From contig DBQQ01000016.1 of NCBI GenBank assembly GCA_002305315.1, positions 104,823 to 153,367 of the forward strand: a stretch of DNA of 48,545 bases, written 5' to 3'. Positions within the stretch are counted from its first letter, which is position 1, and each line of letters starts with the position of its first letter. A program made the translations under genes and the position numbers. Of the stretch, positions 8,812 through 18,152 are shown one piece after another. Origin of the DNA: Clostridiales bacterium UBA1390 (GTDB lineage: Bacteria; Bacillota; Clostridia; Lachnospirales; Bianqueaceae). The notes beneath the pieces were generated by a model that worked only from the letters and a program-made list of their open reading frames with translations, searched no databases and was not told where the DNA came from.

Positions 8812-8862
8812 ATGGAAGTACGAGTCAACACATTGCCGGTCTGAACATGGAACTGGCTTTCC
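8812..8862 (+). other. Cut-off 5' end of sufD with in-frame TGA
   Basis: ATG 8812 has an ideal ribosome site (AAAGGAGGG, 8796-8804) and opens MEVRVNTLPV. TGA at 8842-8844 follows, and then the same frame continues TWNWLS into the sufD reading frame at ATG 8863. The expected family text is LPVRTWNWLSMNES, so the stop replaces one Arg codon (CGA to TGA, a single transition). Confidence 0.8.
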
Positions 8863-9846
8863 ATGAATGAGAGTAGGATCAAGGACTTGGAAATGCCGGA
8901 TGCATTGAGAATAGAAAGTGATGGCGCGTTTTCTTCAGCGATACCGCCTTTGCCCGATATGAACACCGGAATGGGGATTCGTTTGGACGAGAAAGTGGCA
9001 TCACATCCGATTCGTGTCGCCATACCGGCTGGGGATCAGCAAAAGATCAAGGTGGCCATTCGTGGCGAGGCGGAGAAACGAGGAGGACAGCTGATAGAGA
9101 TTCGAGCAGGCCGAGAAAGTGAGCTGACAGTTATCATGGAGCTGACGGGAGAAGGACAGGGACTGATGGGCGTACAGACTCATCTCTGGCTGGAAGAAGG
9201 GGCGAAAGTACGGCTAGTACAGGTACAGCTCATGCCAAGTGCGTATCGAGTATTGCAGGATATCGGGGCATATTGTGAAAGCAATGCGTCTCTGGAGACA
9301 ATACAGCTTTTCCTGGGGGGATCCGACAACTACAGCGGCTGTTATGCAGACCTGGAAGGAGAATGCAGCAGATGGGAGAGCGATCTGGTGTATTTGGCAC
9401 AGGAGCATCAGCGTTTTGACATGAATTATGTGGCCCGGCATCGAGGAGTCCGAAGTCAGAGCCAGCTGAGGGCAAAGGGAATTCTGCGAGAGCATGCGGA
9501 GAAATGCATGCGGCAAACCATTGAGTTTGTAAAAGGAGCGGCGGGAGCGGAGGGCACAGAACAGGAAGAAGTGCTGATGCTCTCTGAGAACACGATCAAC
9601 CGGAGCATTCCGCTGATCTTATGCGGAGAGGAGGCTGTACAGGGGAATCATGGAGCCAGTATCGGACGGCCCGATGAAGAACTCTTATTTTATATGCAGT
9701 CTAGGGGATTAGATATGGAAGAAATCTATCAGATGCTGATCCGGGGGCGGATCGAAGAAATCTGCCGAAGGATTCAGGATCCGGAGACAGAACAGAAAAT
9801 CTGGTCGTTCTGGGAAGGAGGTGGGGAGAATGAATCCGTATCGTAA
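8863..9846 (+). CDS. sufD: Fe-S cluster assembly protein SufD (N-terminus interrupted)
   Basis: The open part is 327 aa. With the interrupted 5' end (from 8812) the protein would be 344 aa. It pairs with SufB as the SufBC2D scaffold and assists iron entry. The central beta-helix and the C-terminal helical tail (PDEELLFYMQSRGLDMEEIYQMLIRG) match SufB/SufD. The true start at 8812 leads to a TGA at codon 11. Product could come from reinitiation at ATG 8863, from TGA readthrough, or only as a degraded pseudogene. No good ribosome site precedes 8863. The last 17 nt overlap sufS. Confidence 0.85.
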   Translation: MNESRIKDLEMPDALRIESDGAFSSAIPPLPDMNTGMGIRLDEKVASHPIRVAIPAGDQQKIKVAIRGEAEKRGGQLIEIRAGRESELTVIMELTGEGQGLMGVQTHLWLEEGAKVRLVQVQLMPSAYRVLQDIGAYCESNASLETIQLFLGGSDNYSGCYADLEGECSRWESDLVYLAQEHQRFDMNYVARHRGVRSQSQLRAKGILREHAEKCMRQTIEFVKGAAGAEGTEQEEVLMLSENTINRSIPLILCGEEAVQGNHGASIGRPDEELLFYMQSRGLDMEEIYQMLIRGRIEEICRRIQDPETEQKIWSFWEGGGENESVS

Positions 9847-11041
9847 GGATTTTCCCATTTTGAATCAGGATCCGACGATCTATTTGGATAACGCGGCGAC
9901 CAGTCAGAAACCCCAGTCGGTTCTGGCTGCGGAGCAGGCATTCTATGAACAAACCAATGCGAATCCCCTGCGAGGATTCTATGACAGAAGTATACGTGCG
10001 ACAGAGGTGTTGGAGGAAGCAAGGCGAAGTGTACAGCACTTTGTGGGGGCCGCAGAGCCAGAGGAAATCCTCTTCACCAAGAATGCTACAGAGGGACTCA
10101 ATTTGGTGGCCTATAGCTATGGATTATCCCATTTTCATGAATCCGACGAGATTCTCATAAGCATCCAGGAACATCACAGTAATATTCTGCCGTGGCAGAT
10201 GGTGGCGCAGCAGACGGGAGCGCAGTTAAAATACCTGGAGTGTGAGGCAGACGGCCGATTCCTGCCAGAGAAAATACAAGCCGCTTTTTCGGAGAGGACC
10301 CGGCTGGTAGCCATGACCCATGTGTCGAATATCATGGGGAGAGTCAATCCTATCGACGAGATCGTAAGACAAGCCAGGACATGCGGGGCGGTTGTGGTAC
10401 TGGATGCCGCGCAGAGTGTTCCGCACATGCCAGTTTCTGTCAGAGAACTCGATGTGGATTTCATGGCATTTTCCGGACATAAGATGCTAGGCCCCATGGG
10501 CATCGGCGTTTTGTATGGAAAGCGCAAGCTTCTGGATGCGATGCCACCGTTTCTGCGCGGCGGAGAAATGATGGAGTCCGTCACCAGAGAAGGCGCCGTA
10601 TTTGCGCCGCTGCCGCATAAGTTTGAGGCGGGAACGATACCGGTAGCAGGTGTGGTAGGGCTTCAGGCAGCGATACGATATCTGGAGGCTGTGGGATGGG
10701 AGGAATTGATGCGACGAGAAGAGGCGTGTACGCGCATAGCCTTAGAGGGTCTCCTGAAGATTCCGCACGTGCGTGTGCTCGGATCCGAGAAAGCCGTGGA
10801 ACATGGTGGAATTATCACTTTTGTTGTAGACGGGGTACATCCTCATGATGTGAGTGCAATCCTGAATGAGGATCATATCGCGGTGCGGGCAGGACATCAT
10901 TGTGCGCAGCCCTTAACACGCCATCTGGGCTTGACAGCCACAACGCGGGCCAGCTTTGCTTTCTATAATACGGAAGAAGAGGCGGAGGCTTTCGTAAAAA
11001 GTGTGAAGACTGTGAGAAGGAGGATGGGATATGCCGAATAG
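9830..11041 (+). CDS. sufS: Cysteine desulfurase SufS
   Basis: A 403-aa group II PLP enzyme that takes sulfur from cysteine for cluster assembly. The PLP lysine is K218 (FSGHKMLGP). The active-site cysteine is C358 in RAGHHCAQP, and H115/H116 are in the QEHHSN motif. Full length. ATG 9830 follows GGAGGTGGGG and overlaps sufD by 17 nt; sufU overlaps its end by 11 nt. This tight packing fits a SufS-SufU sulfur relay. Confidence 0.96.
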   Translation: MNPYRKDFPILNQDPTIYLDNAATSQKPQSVLAAEQAFYEQTNANPLRGFYDRSIRATEVLEEARRSVQHFVGAAEPEEILFTKNATEGLNLVAYSYGLSHFHESDEILISIQEHHSNILPWQMVAQQTGAQLKYLECEADGRFLPEKIQAAFSERTRLVAMTHVSNIMGRVNPIDEIVRQARTCGAVVVLDAAQSVPHMPVSVRELDVDFMAFSGHKMLGPMGIGVLYGKRKLLDAMPPFLRGGEMMESVTREGAVFAPLPHKFEAGTIPVAGVVGLQAAIRYLEAVGWEELMRREEACTRIALEGLLKIPHVRVLGSEKAVEHGGIITFVVDGVHPHDVSAILNEDHIAVRAGHHCAQPLTRHLGLTATTRASFAFYNTEEEAEAFVKSVKTVRRRMGYAE

Positions 11042-11456
11042 GAGTTTTTATCATGAAATATTGACGGAACATAATCTGCATCCGATGCATAAGCATCCCC
11101 TGCCAGAGGCCAATGTGGTATTGGATGGCGTGAATCCCAGCTGCGGAGACGAGATCACTTTGCAGCTGCGGCTGGAAGAGGGAAAGATTCTGGAGGGAGC
11201 CTTCGTCGGAGAGGGATGTGCGATTTCACAGGCATCGGTAGATATTATGCTGGATCAGATCATTGGACAGGATATAGAATTTGCGCGGCGCCGGCTGCGC
11301 CTGTTTCTGAGGATGATTCAGGGAGAGGCCGATGAGGCGGAGATCGAGGAGTTGGAAGAAGCGAGTGCGCTGCGGGATATTTCCCATATGCCGGCGCGAG
11401 TGAAGTGTGCGGTACTAGGGTGGCATACGCTCGAGGAAGCACTGGACAAGGTATGA
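11031..11456 (+). CDS. sufU: SufU zinc-dependent sulfurtransferase
   Basis: A 141-aa IscU-fold protein. C38 and D40 (NPSCGD), C63 (GEGCAISQAS) and C126 (RVKCAVLGWHT) match the SufU zinc ligands. The insertion between C63 and C126 that separates SufU from IscU is present. In Bacillota, SufU accepts persulfide from SufS and is not a scaffold. It closes the suf operon. Confidence 0.95.
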   Translation: MPNRSFYHEILTEHNLHPMHKHPLPEANVVLDGVNPSCGDEITLQLRLEEGKILEGAFVGEGCAISQASVDIMLDQIIGQDIEFARRRLRLFLRMIQGEADEAEIEELEEASALRDISHMPARVKCAVLGWHTLEEALDKV

Positions 11457-11493
11457 CCTGAGTGGGCAAAAATGGCAAGTCATGGCCATTCTA

Positions 11494-11522
11494 TTGACGG
11501 ATGCATGGATATAGAATATGAT
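11494..11522 (+). promoter_or_regulatory. Promoter for the small membrane protein gene
   Basis: TTGACG (11494-11499), 17-bp spacer, TATGAT (11517-11522). It is just downstream of a small inverted repeat (11471-11490, AATGGC/GCCATT) that may weakly end the suf transcript. Confidence 0.6.
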
Positions 11523-11557
11523 AAAGATACAAAACCTGCAGAGAGGAGGATGCATGT

Positions 11558-11956
11558 ATGAGTCCGATAGAGATGGCAATGCAAGAGACACTTTTTCAGA
11601 TGTACTTCTGGCAGATTGCTTTGACAGTGTTAGGGGTGGTTGTAGCAGGCATCCTGCTAGCAAGAGTGTTATATCGAATCTTTCGAGATTCGGACAGACG
11701 GCGTGTGACGATTCCGGCAGTTTTTCTCTATGGAGAACATGTATATGGTCAGGTGGAAATTCAGGATAAGGGACGGCTTGCGTCCAATAATACGCAGGTG
11801 ATGCTGGAACAGCACAAGCTGAATTTCCTGGATGAAGAGAAAAACGAGGAAATCTCGTTTCTGGTTTCCTATGATGTACCTCATTCCTGGGAGGAAGGGG
11901 TCAAGGGGAAACTGACTTACAGCGGAAAACGATTCATTGCGTTTCAGGCGGAGTAG
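11558..11956 (+). CDS. Hypothetical single-pass membrane protein
   Basis: A 132-aa protein not recognised as a named family. One hydrophobic helix (about residues 18-40, IALTVLGVVVAGILLARVLY) is followed by a basic RDSDRRR stop-transfer patch. The remaining 85-residue domain, probably cytosolic, is polar and predicted to be beta-rich. It has its own promoter, a GAGAGGAGGA ribosome site and a terminator. It lies between suf and the convergent BMP gene, with no functional clue. Confidence 0.7.
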   Translation: MSPIEMAMQETLFQMYFWQIALTVLGVVVAGILLARVLYRIFRDSDRRRVTIPAVFLYGEHVYGQVEIQDKGRLASNNTQVMLEQHKLNFLDEEKNEEISFLVSYDVPHSWEEGVKGKLTYSGKRFIAFQAE

Positions 11957-11981
11957 GATAGGAACTGGTGGCATGATAAAA

Positions 11982-12025
11982 GACGGCTGCTTCGGATCAA
12001 TAGACTCGAAACAGTCGCCTTTTTT
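11982..12025. terminator. Terminator between the membrane protein and BMP genes
   Basis: GACGGCTG (11982-11989) pairs with CAGTCGCC (12012-12019) with one mismatch and one wobble, then a T6 run on the plus strand. The minus strand also ends in TTTTAT, so it probably serves both convergent genes. Confidence 0.7.
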
Positions 12026-12042
12026 ATGGTATCGGATTGATA

Positions 12043-13959
12043 TTAAATGATGATGGGATTCATGGCCGAAGCGGCTTCATCTGTGACTTCGTCGATACTG
12101 GGAATGCGGCCGTCGATGCCCTCGACCAGCCAATTCATTGTGACGATCTCTTCCGTATCGAGTACACTGCCTTCTGGAACGACGATGCTGCCGTCCTGAT
12201 CATGGATGACGCCGGCAAAGGGAAGCAGAGAACCGTCGATGATGGATTTTTTGAGCAGCTCCACCAGATGTTTCAAACCATCTGGCAGGGCTTGCGTGTA
12301 GACAACATCGATGACACCGGCGGCCATTCCCCACCAATAATTGATGGCCTTCACACCATTGTCCGTATTGTCATTTTCCCAGGAACCGCTCTGCAGACTC
12401 TGAATCAGCTTCTCATAGAAGATACCCCAGTTCCAGATCGGCATCGCGATATTACGTACGGAGCCGTCAGGATACATCTGATATACACCAAACTGCTTAG
12501 AAGCATACTGGGGTGTGATCATATCCTGATTGGAGAGGATATCGACATTCTGTTGGATCAGTTTTTCTGTAGGAGCCCCCGTTGGTTTCTTCAACGCGGT
12601 CCATTCCAAGTGTACGACAGTCTTGGGGTTGACTAGCTGGGCACCTAGCGCAAACGCATTGATGCTGGCCATGGTGGCAGAAGTCGGATAATCGGCGATA
12701 TACCCCAGATGATTGGTACGCGTCATGGCGCCGGCGATCACGCCTGTCAGCAGTTTGGCCTCGTACATACGGCCAAAATAAGTCCGAAGGTGCTGATAGG
12801 GCACATGAACCGAACAATTGAGAAACTTGACATCGGGATTGCGAATGGCCGCTTTCAAACTGGCGGCAATCAGTCGCTGTGAAGTCGTGAAGATGGCGTC
12901 ATAGCCCTCTTCAGCGATCTTGCATAAAGCCTCGCAGCCGGTCTGCGGATCCGTGGGAATATGCTCGTAGCAAGTGGTTTTGACTTGACCTTCAAAGGCA
13001 TCGTCCAGATGAAGACGCCCCAGTTCATGCGCATAGGTCCAGCTGGATTCCTCGGTGCCATCTACATAGGCAAAAGCCACGCGCATGTCTTTCTTGGGAG
13101 ATGGCGTGAACAGATCCCAGAAACTGCGCTTGGGAGCCTCCTGCGGCGTCGTGAGCAGGCCAATGGGCTGGTCTTCCGCCAGAAGCTGCAATTCCGGCCA
13201 GAGGCTCTTCAGTTCGCTCTCGATTTGGGCTTCGGACTTGCGGTACATCTCCGGGTATCCGAACACCATGATATATTTCAGAAACGCGTCCCCGGTGGTG
13301 ATTTCCAGTGTATCGCCTTTATTGGCTTTATAAATCTTGCGGAACTGATAGTAATTGGTTCGGAAGATACTGGTATATTCTTTATCGGCCCATTTCTCCG
13401 GAGTTTCCATGTCCAGCGTCTCCAGAAGCTGTTCAAAAGAACCCTCTCGGGAGAACCAGATGTAGTTGACCTGACTGACGCGGAAAAACTTCAGAAACTC
13501 AAAATAAATTCGGGATTCCTTGGTATCCATGCGCCGAGGGATGATTCGGGTCACACTGCCGGGAATACTGGCAGCCCCAAAATATTTCAGGACGCTGACA
13601 CGTTTGTTTCCTTCCACCACATAGAAATAGTTCATATATTCATACACCTGTATGGCGTGTCGGATCCCTTCCTCTAAATGACTGTCACACAGGGCGATCC
13701 ATTTCCCGGCGAATTCTGTTCCATAGGGTAGGAGAGGCATAAAGTTCTGAGCAAAGGAAAGACTGCGGGCTCGCCCATTGGTTCCCACGATCTTATCCAG
13801 CGGAATGTCCATGACGCCCAGACTGACTTCAGAATCCAGATCGACACCAGCGGTATCCTCTTCCATCACGCGCAGATAAGGAGACAGCCCTTTATTTCGA
13901 GCTTCCTGAAATGCTTTACGGCCCAAACGAAGCGCCTTATCATAATCTTCTCGTGACAT
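12043..13959 (-). CDS. BMP-family protein with ParB-like N-terminal domain
   Basis: A 638-aa two-domain protein. Residues about 45-145 resemble a ParB/Srx-like nuclease fold (DIPLDKIVGTNGRARS ... VVEGNKRVSVLKYFG). Residues about 290-620 look like the BMP/PnrA-type periplasmic binding fold (DMRVAFAYVDG ... HLGYIADYPTSATM ... NAFALGAQLVNP). BMP proteins are normally lipoproteins that bring nucleosides to ABC importers. Here no signal peptide or lipobox is visible and no permease is adjacent, so a cytosolic ligand-sensing role is possible. The start at 13959 has AAGGAGGGAATC; upstream in-frame codons lack a ribosome site. It is a single-gene unit. Confidence 0.8.
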   Translation of the reverse strand: MSREDYDKALRLGRKAFQEARNKGLSPYLRVMEEDTAGVDLDSEVSLGVMDIPLDKIVGTNGRARSLSFAQNFMPLLPYGTEFAGKWIALCDSHLEEGIRHAIQVYEYMNYFYVVEGNKRVSVLKYFGAASIPGSVTRIIPRRMDTKESRIYFEFLKFFRVSQVNYIWFSREGSFEQLLETLDMETPEKWADKEYTSIFRTNYYQFRKIYKANKGDTLEITTGDAFLKYIMVFGYPEMYRKSEAQIESELKSLWPELQLLAEDQPIGLLTTPQEAPKRSFWDLFTPSPKKDMRVAFAYVDGTEESSWTYAHELGRLHLDDAFEGQVKTTCYEHIPTDPQTGCEALCKIAEEGYDAIFTTSQRLIAASLKAAIRNPDVKFLNCSVHVPYQHLRTYFGRMYEAKLLTGVIAGAMTRTNHLGYIADYPTSATMASINAFALGAQLVNPKTVVHLEWTALKKPTGAPTEKLIQQNVDILSNQDMITPQYASKQFGVYQMYPDGSVRNIAMPIWNWGIFYEKLIQSLQSGSWENDNTDNGVKAINYWWGMAAGVIDVVYTQALPDGLKHLVELLKKSIIDGSLLPFAGVIHDQDGSIVVPEGSVLDTEEIVTMNWLVEGIDGRIPSIDEVTDEAASAMNPIII

Positions 13960-14027
13960 AATGATTCCCTCCTTAACCATTGATTGAAAGACAGTGATCC
14001 TGCCTGGCAAAATCATTGCCTATGCCT

Positions 14028-14056
14028 ATTGTAACATTCCCCCTTTTTTTACGCAA
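14028..14056 (-). promoter_or_regulatory. Promoter for the BMP-family gene
   Basis: On the minus strand, TTGCGT (14051-14056), 17-bp spacer, TACAAT (14028-14033). Confidence 0.6.
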
Positions 14057-14103
14057 CCTTCCGGCGCAAAAAAATGAAAAATCTGTGAAAACACGGATTT
14101 TGC

Positions 14104-14132
14104 TTGCATTCCCTAGTGGAAAAACGTATAAT
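14104..14132 (+). promoter_or_regulatory. Promoter for the Clp ATPase gene
   Basis: TTGCAT (14104-14109), 17-bp spacer, TATAAT (14127-14132). No CtsR heptad repeat or CIRCE element is visible around it. Confidence 0.75.
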
Positions 14133-14139
14133 ATTTCTG

Positions 14140-14166
14140 GGAATCTTTTGGGGAGGAAAAGATTCC
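14140..14166. repeat. Perfect inverted repeat at the clp transcription start
   Basis: Arms 14140-14149 (GGAATCTTTT) and 14157-14166 (AAAAGATTCC) are perfectly complementary with a 7-nt centre. The repeat starts 8 bp past the -10 box, so it covers the likely start site. It could be an operator or a 5'-leader hairpin. Confidence 0.6.
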
Positions 14167-14192
14167 TGCTAAAAAATAAAGGAGTGATTGCT

Positions 14193-16505
14193 ATGCTTTG
14201 TCAAATCTGCCATAAAAACCAGGCAGTTGTATTTATGAATAAGCTAGAAGGCGGCAAAACGACAAGATTAGCGCTTTGCCTCGCTTGTGCACATAAGCAG
14301 GGACTGGAACTTAAGCAGCTGTTTACTCAAAGCGGTATGACGGATGAGCAGGCAGAGGCTATGAATAAACAGATCTCCGAGATGATGCAGGGAGTCAATT
14401 TAGACGAGCTGAATGAGGATATGGGAGCGCTGTCATCCATGATGCCGCCGGGGCTGATGGAGATGCTTTCAGGCGCCACGCCCCAGGGAGGGGAAGATGA
14501 AAACGGAAACCTGCCTGCGGAGCCTGTGGATACCCCACGGCCGGATACAAAGGAAGATGCAAGACAGAACGCGAAACGAGCGCGAAAGATGCCCAATCTG
14601 ATGCGGTACAGTACGAGTCTGACGGATCAGGCACGTAATGGAGAGATCGATAACATTGTAGGCCGGGACGCGGAGATCGAGCGGATCATGCAGATCCTGA
14701 ACCGCAGGACTAAAAATAACCCTGTATTGCTGGGAGAACCTGGCGTAGGAAAAACTGCGATTGCGGAAGGATTAGCGCTGCGGATTGCCCGGCGTCAGGT
14801 GCCGGTGAAGCTTTTGCATAAGGAAGTCAGACTCTTAGATATGACGGGACTTGTGGCCGGAACACAGTTTAGGGGACAGTTTGAAGGCCGCATGAAGGGA
14901 ATCATCAATGAAGTGATTCAGGATGGGAATATTATTCTCGTCATTGATGAGATTCATAACCTGATTGGCGCGGGAGATGCGCAAAACGCGATGAATGCTG
15001 CGAACATTCTGAAGCCGGCGCTTGCCAAGGGACAGATTCAGATTATCGGCACGACGACATTGGATGAATACCGGAAATATATCGAAAAGGATTCAGCGCT
15101 GGAACGCCGTTTTCAGCCGGTGATCGTGGATGAGCCGTCGCCGCAGGAGACGGTGGAGATTCTGAAAGGGATTCGGCCGCATTACGAGGCCTTTCATAAT
15201 GTGGTGATTCCGGATTCAGTGCTGGAGGACGCGGTGCAGATGTCCATCCGGTACATCCATCAGCGGTTCCTGCCAGATAAGGCCATCGACCTTATCGATG
15301 AAGCGGCCGCGAAGGTGAACCTTCATAATGAGAGCCTCCTGAAGCTGGATGATCTGAAACGGGAGCTCAATGCCGTGATCGCCAGGAAGGAGGACGCGGC
15401 CGGCAAGAATGATTTTGAAGAGGCGGCGAACTGCCGAACAGAGGAACTGCGTCTGCAGCAGGAGATCGATAAGACGCAGGCGATGTGTACGAATGTTCCG
15501 CTGACAAGGGAGGACATCGCCCAGGTGGTAGAGTCTTGGACGAAGATTCCCGTGCATCGGTTGTCGACAGAAGAATCTGAGAAACTGGTGCATCTGGAAG
15601 AACGTCTGCATCAGCGAGTGATTGGACAGGAGGCCGCGGTCAATGCTGTGGCGCGGGCGATTCGGCGCAGCCGTTCCGGATTTCGGAAGGAGCGCAAGCC
15701 GGCTTCCTTTATCTTTGCCGGACCGACCGGTGTCGGAAAGACGGAACTGGCCAAGGCACTGGCGATGGAGCTGTTTGGATCAGAGGATTCGCTGATTCGT
15801 GTGGATATGTCGGAGTATATGGAGAAACATACGGCGTCGAAACTGATCGGAGCGCCTCCGGGATATGTGGGATATGACGAGGGCGGACAGCTTTCGGAGA
15901 AGGTGCGCCGCAGACCCTATTCGGTCGTACTTCTGGACGAGATCGAAAAAGCACATCCGGATATCTTCAATATGTTGCTGCAGATTCTGGACGATGGTCG
16001 TCTGACAGATAATCAGGGTCGGCTGATCAATTTTGAGAATACGGTCGTGATCATGACGACGAATGCGGGTTCACATACTGTGGGAAGAGCCTTGGGGTTT
16101 GTCTCCGGACAGCCGACCATGCTGTCCCAACAGATTCGGACAGCGCTGAAGGAAACCTTCCGGCCGGAGTTCCTGAACCGTGTGGATGATATCATCACCT
16201 TCGAGCCGCTGACGAAGGAACAGCTTCGCCAGATCGTAGGACTGATGCTGAAGGACGTGTATAAGGCCGCAGGTGAACACGGAATGAGCATTCGTGTCAC
16301 GGAGGATGTCATCCTCCAGTTGGCAGAGAAGGGATATGATCCGGCTTATGGTGCGCGTCCGCTGCGCCGGTTGATTCAGCGAGAGGTAGAAGACGAGATT
16401 GCGGAGGCATACCTGAAAGGAGAAATCCGCGATAATGATTCCATTTTGATTTCTTTAGGACAAAATCAGAAGATTACTATTGAAAAAACCGACGAAATCG
16501 TGTAA
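14193..16505 (+). CDS. clpE: Clp protease ATP-binding subunit with zinc finger (ClpE-like)
   Basis: A 770-aa double AAA+ unfoldase. An N-terminal treble-clef zinc finger (CQIC near residue 3 and CLAC near 29) replaces the ClpC N-domain. First AAA+: Walker A GEPGVGKT near 180 and Walker B VIDEIHN near 250. A UVR-like helical motif ([19 protein letters not shown]) lies near 410. Second AAA+: GPTGVGKT near 508 and [13 protein letters not shown] near 580, then the ClpB-D2-small domain. This order is that of ClpE, which feeds substrates to ClpP; no clpP is nearby. ATG 14193 is used because it starts at the zinc finger with AAAGGAGTGATT before it. Confidence 0.9.
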   Translation: MLCQICHKNQAVVFMNKLEGGKTTRLALCLACAHKQGLELKQLFTQSGMTDEQAEAMNKQISEMMQGVNLDELNEDMGALSSMMPPGLMEMLSGATPQGGEDENGNLPAEPVDTPRPDTKEDARQNAKRARKMPNLMRYSTSLTDQARNGEIDNIVGRDAEIERIMQILNRRTKNNPVLLGEPGVGKTAIAEGLALRIARRQVPVKLLHKEVRLLDMTGLVAGTQFRGQFEGRMKGIINEVIQDGNIILVIDEIHNLIGAGDAQNAMNAANILKPALAKGQIQIIGTTTLDEYRKYIEKDSALERRFQPVIVDEPSPQETVEILKGIRPHYEAFHNVVIPDSVLEDAVQMSIRYIHQRFLPDKAIDLIDEAAAKVNLHNESLLKLDDLKRELNAVIARKEDAAGKNDFEEAANCRTEELRLQQEIDKTQAMCTNVPLTREDIAQVVESWTKIPVHRLSTEESEKLVHLEERLHQRVIGQEAAVNAVARAIRRSRSGFRKERKPASFIFAGPTGVGKTELAKALAMELFGSEDSLIRVDMSEYMEKHTASKLIGAPPGYVGYDEGGQLSEKVRRRPYSVVLLDEIEKAHPDIFNMLLQILDDGRLTDNQGRLINFENTVVIMTTNAGSHTVGRALGFVSGQPTMLSQQIRTALKETFRPEFLNRVDDIITFEPLTKEQLRQIVGLMLKDVYKAAGEHGMSIRVTEDVILQLAEKGYDPAYGARPLRRLIQREVEDEIAEAYLKGEIRDNDSILISLGQNQKITIEKTDEIV

Positions 16506-16508
16506 AAT
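16480..16508 (+). promoter_or_regulatory. Promoter for uxaB
   Basis: TTGAAA (16480-16485), 17-bp spacer, TAAAAT (16503-16508), overlapping the clp stop codon. A small GGGAC/GTCCC hairpin lies between it and the gene. Confidence 0.6.
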
Positions 16509-16583
16509 GGTATTAAATTATGGTGTGTTTTGTCTGGGACGTTGCGGAGTCCCGGGCCATACCTGAAAGGAGCATATATTGCA

Positions 16584-18110
16584 ATGGATTCATTAAACAA
16601 AGCACTATTAAATTCTGATTTTCAGTTTCCTGAAGATGTCAAGGTTTCTCCTTGGCAGGATCTTCCTGAGAAGGTTTTGCAGTTCGGTGAAGGAAACTTC
16701 CTTCGTGGATTTATCGATTGGATGATCCATCAGATGAATAAGCAGGGGCTGTTTGGCGGTCGTGTATGTGTGGTACAGCCGATCACCTTTGGCGCAGTCT
16801 GTGACATGCTGAATGAGCAGGATGGCTTGTATACCATGATGCTTCGCGGCGTTATGGATGGTAAGGTAGTAGAGGATAAGGAAATTATCCAGTCTATCAG
16901 CCGCTGCATCAATCCATACAGCGATTTTGGCGCCTATCTGGAGTGTGCTAAGAATCCGGATCTGCGTTTTATCATCTCCAATACGACCGAGGCAGGTATT
17001 GCATACAGCCCGGATGACAAGCCGACGGACATGCCTCCGGCATCCTACCCCGGCAAGCTGACCGTGTTCTTGTATGCTCGTTATAAGGCGTTTAACGGCG
17101 ATCCGTCTAAGGGTATGGTCATCATTCCCTGCGAACTGATCGAGAAGAATGGTACTACGCTGAAGAGTATCGTCCTGCGTCTGGCGAAGGAATGGGGATA
17201 TGAGCAGGGCTTCATCGATTGGCTGGAGAATTCCAACCATTTCCTGAGCACCCTGGTAGACCGTATCGTTACCGGTTATCCGCGTGCGGAGATCGATACC
17301 ATTACCGAGAAGCTGGGATATAAGGATAATGTCCTGGATACGGCAGAGCCGTTCCACTTCTTCGTCATCGAAGGCGGTGATTTCTCGGAAGAGCTGCCGT
17401 TGGCGCAGGCTGGTCTGGATGTGATCTGGACAGAGGATATGACGCCATATCGTACTCGTAAGGTTCGTATTCTGAATGGTGCGCATACCATGACGGTACT
17501 GGGCGCTTACCTCACAGGACTGGATACCGTAAAGGAATTCATGGATGATGACACGATTCATGCTTATATGAATAAGGGTCTGTTCGACGAAATCATTCCG
17601 ACGCTGGATCTGCCGAAGGAAGAGTTGGAGAGCTATACGGCTGCGGTTTCTGAGCGTTTTGCGAATCCGTTCATTCGCCATATGCTGCTGGATATTTCTC
17701 TGAACTCCACGTCCAAGTATAAGTCTCGCTGCCTGCCCTCTCTGCTGACCTATATTGAGCGCAAGCATGAGATTCCGCAGGTGCTGAGCTTTGGCCTGGC
17801 AGCCCTCATCGCATTCTATCGCGGCGAAGGGATTGAGGGACGTTCCCTGACGGGTACTCGTACGGTGAATGGGAATACCAATACGTACAAGATTCAGGAC
17901 GATGTGCCTGTGTTGGAATTTTTCGAGAAGATCTGGAAGGACTATGCCGAGGATCAGGATGCGAAAGCACTGGTGACGAAGGTACTGGCAAACACCTCGT
18001 TGTGGGGACAGGATCTGACAGCGCAGGAGGGCCTTACCGATGTGGTGACTGCACATCTGGAGAATATTCTGAAGAACGGCGCCAAGGCCGCGATCGCTTC
18101 TGTACTGTAA
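16584..18110 (+). CDS. uxaB: Tagaturonate reductase
   Basis: A 508-aa polyol dehydrogenase of the mannitol dehydrogenase family, reducing D-tagaturonate to D-altronate with NADH in galacturonate breakdown. It shows the N-terminal LQFGEGNFLRGFIDW nucleotide-binding start and the RKVRILNGAHTM motif with the catalytic lysine/asparagine/histidine region. Length fits UxaB (about 480-510). The related fructuronate reductase UxuB is a possible alternative, but uxaA next door favours UxaB. ATG 16584 is 11 nt from AAAGGAG, a slightly long spacing; no better start is visible. Confidence 0.92.
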   Translation: MDSLNKALLNSDFQFPEDVKVSPWQDLPEKVLQFGEGNFLRGFIDWMIHQMNKQGLFGGRVCVVQPITFGAVCDMLNEQDGLYTMMLRGVMDGKVVEDKEIIQSISRCINPYSDFGAYLECAKNPDLRFIISNTTEAGIAYSPDDKPTDMPPASYPGKLTVFLYARYKAFNGDPSKGMVIIPCELIEKNGTTLKSIVLRLAKEWGYEQGFIDWLENSNHFLSTLVDRIVTGYPRAEIDTITEKLGYKDNVLDTAEPFHFFVIEGGDFSEELPLAQAGLDVIWTEDMTPYRTRKVRILNGAHTMTVLGAYLTGLDTVKEFMDDDTIHAYMNKGLFDEIIPTLDLPKEELESYTAAVSERFANPFIRHMLLDISLNSTSKYKSRCLPSLLTYIERKHEIPQVLSFGLAALIAFYRGEGIEGRSLTGTRTVNGNTNTYKIQDDVPVLEFFEKIWKDYAEDQDAKALVTKVLANTSLWGQDLTAQEGLTDVVTAHLENILKNGAKAAIASVL

Positions 18111-18124
18111 TTTTCCAATACTTA

Positions 18125-18152
18125 AGAAAAGCGGCCCTACAGCCGCTTTTCT
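18125..18152 (+). terminator. Hairpin between uxaB and uxaA
   Basis: A perfect 11-bp stem (18125-18135 with 18142-18152) with a 6-nt loop. Its T-run is mostly inside the stem, so it may only partly stop transcription and lower uxaA relative to uxaB. Confidence 0.6.

Noticed and set aside
8842..8844. TGA in sufD as a selenocysteine codon
   Set aside because: The family has arginine here, not cysteine, and no SECIS-like hairpin was recognised right after the codon.
14016..14192. N-terminal extension of the Clp ATPase
   Set aside because: It would begin before the mapped-looking promoter; the zinc finger starts at ATG 14193 with a good ribosome site.
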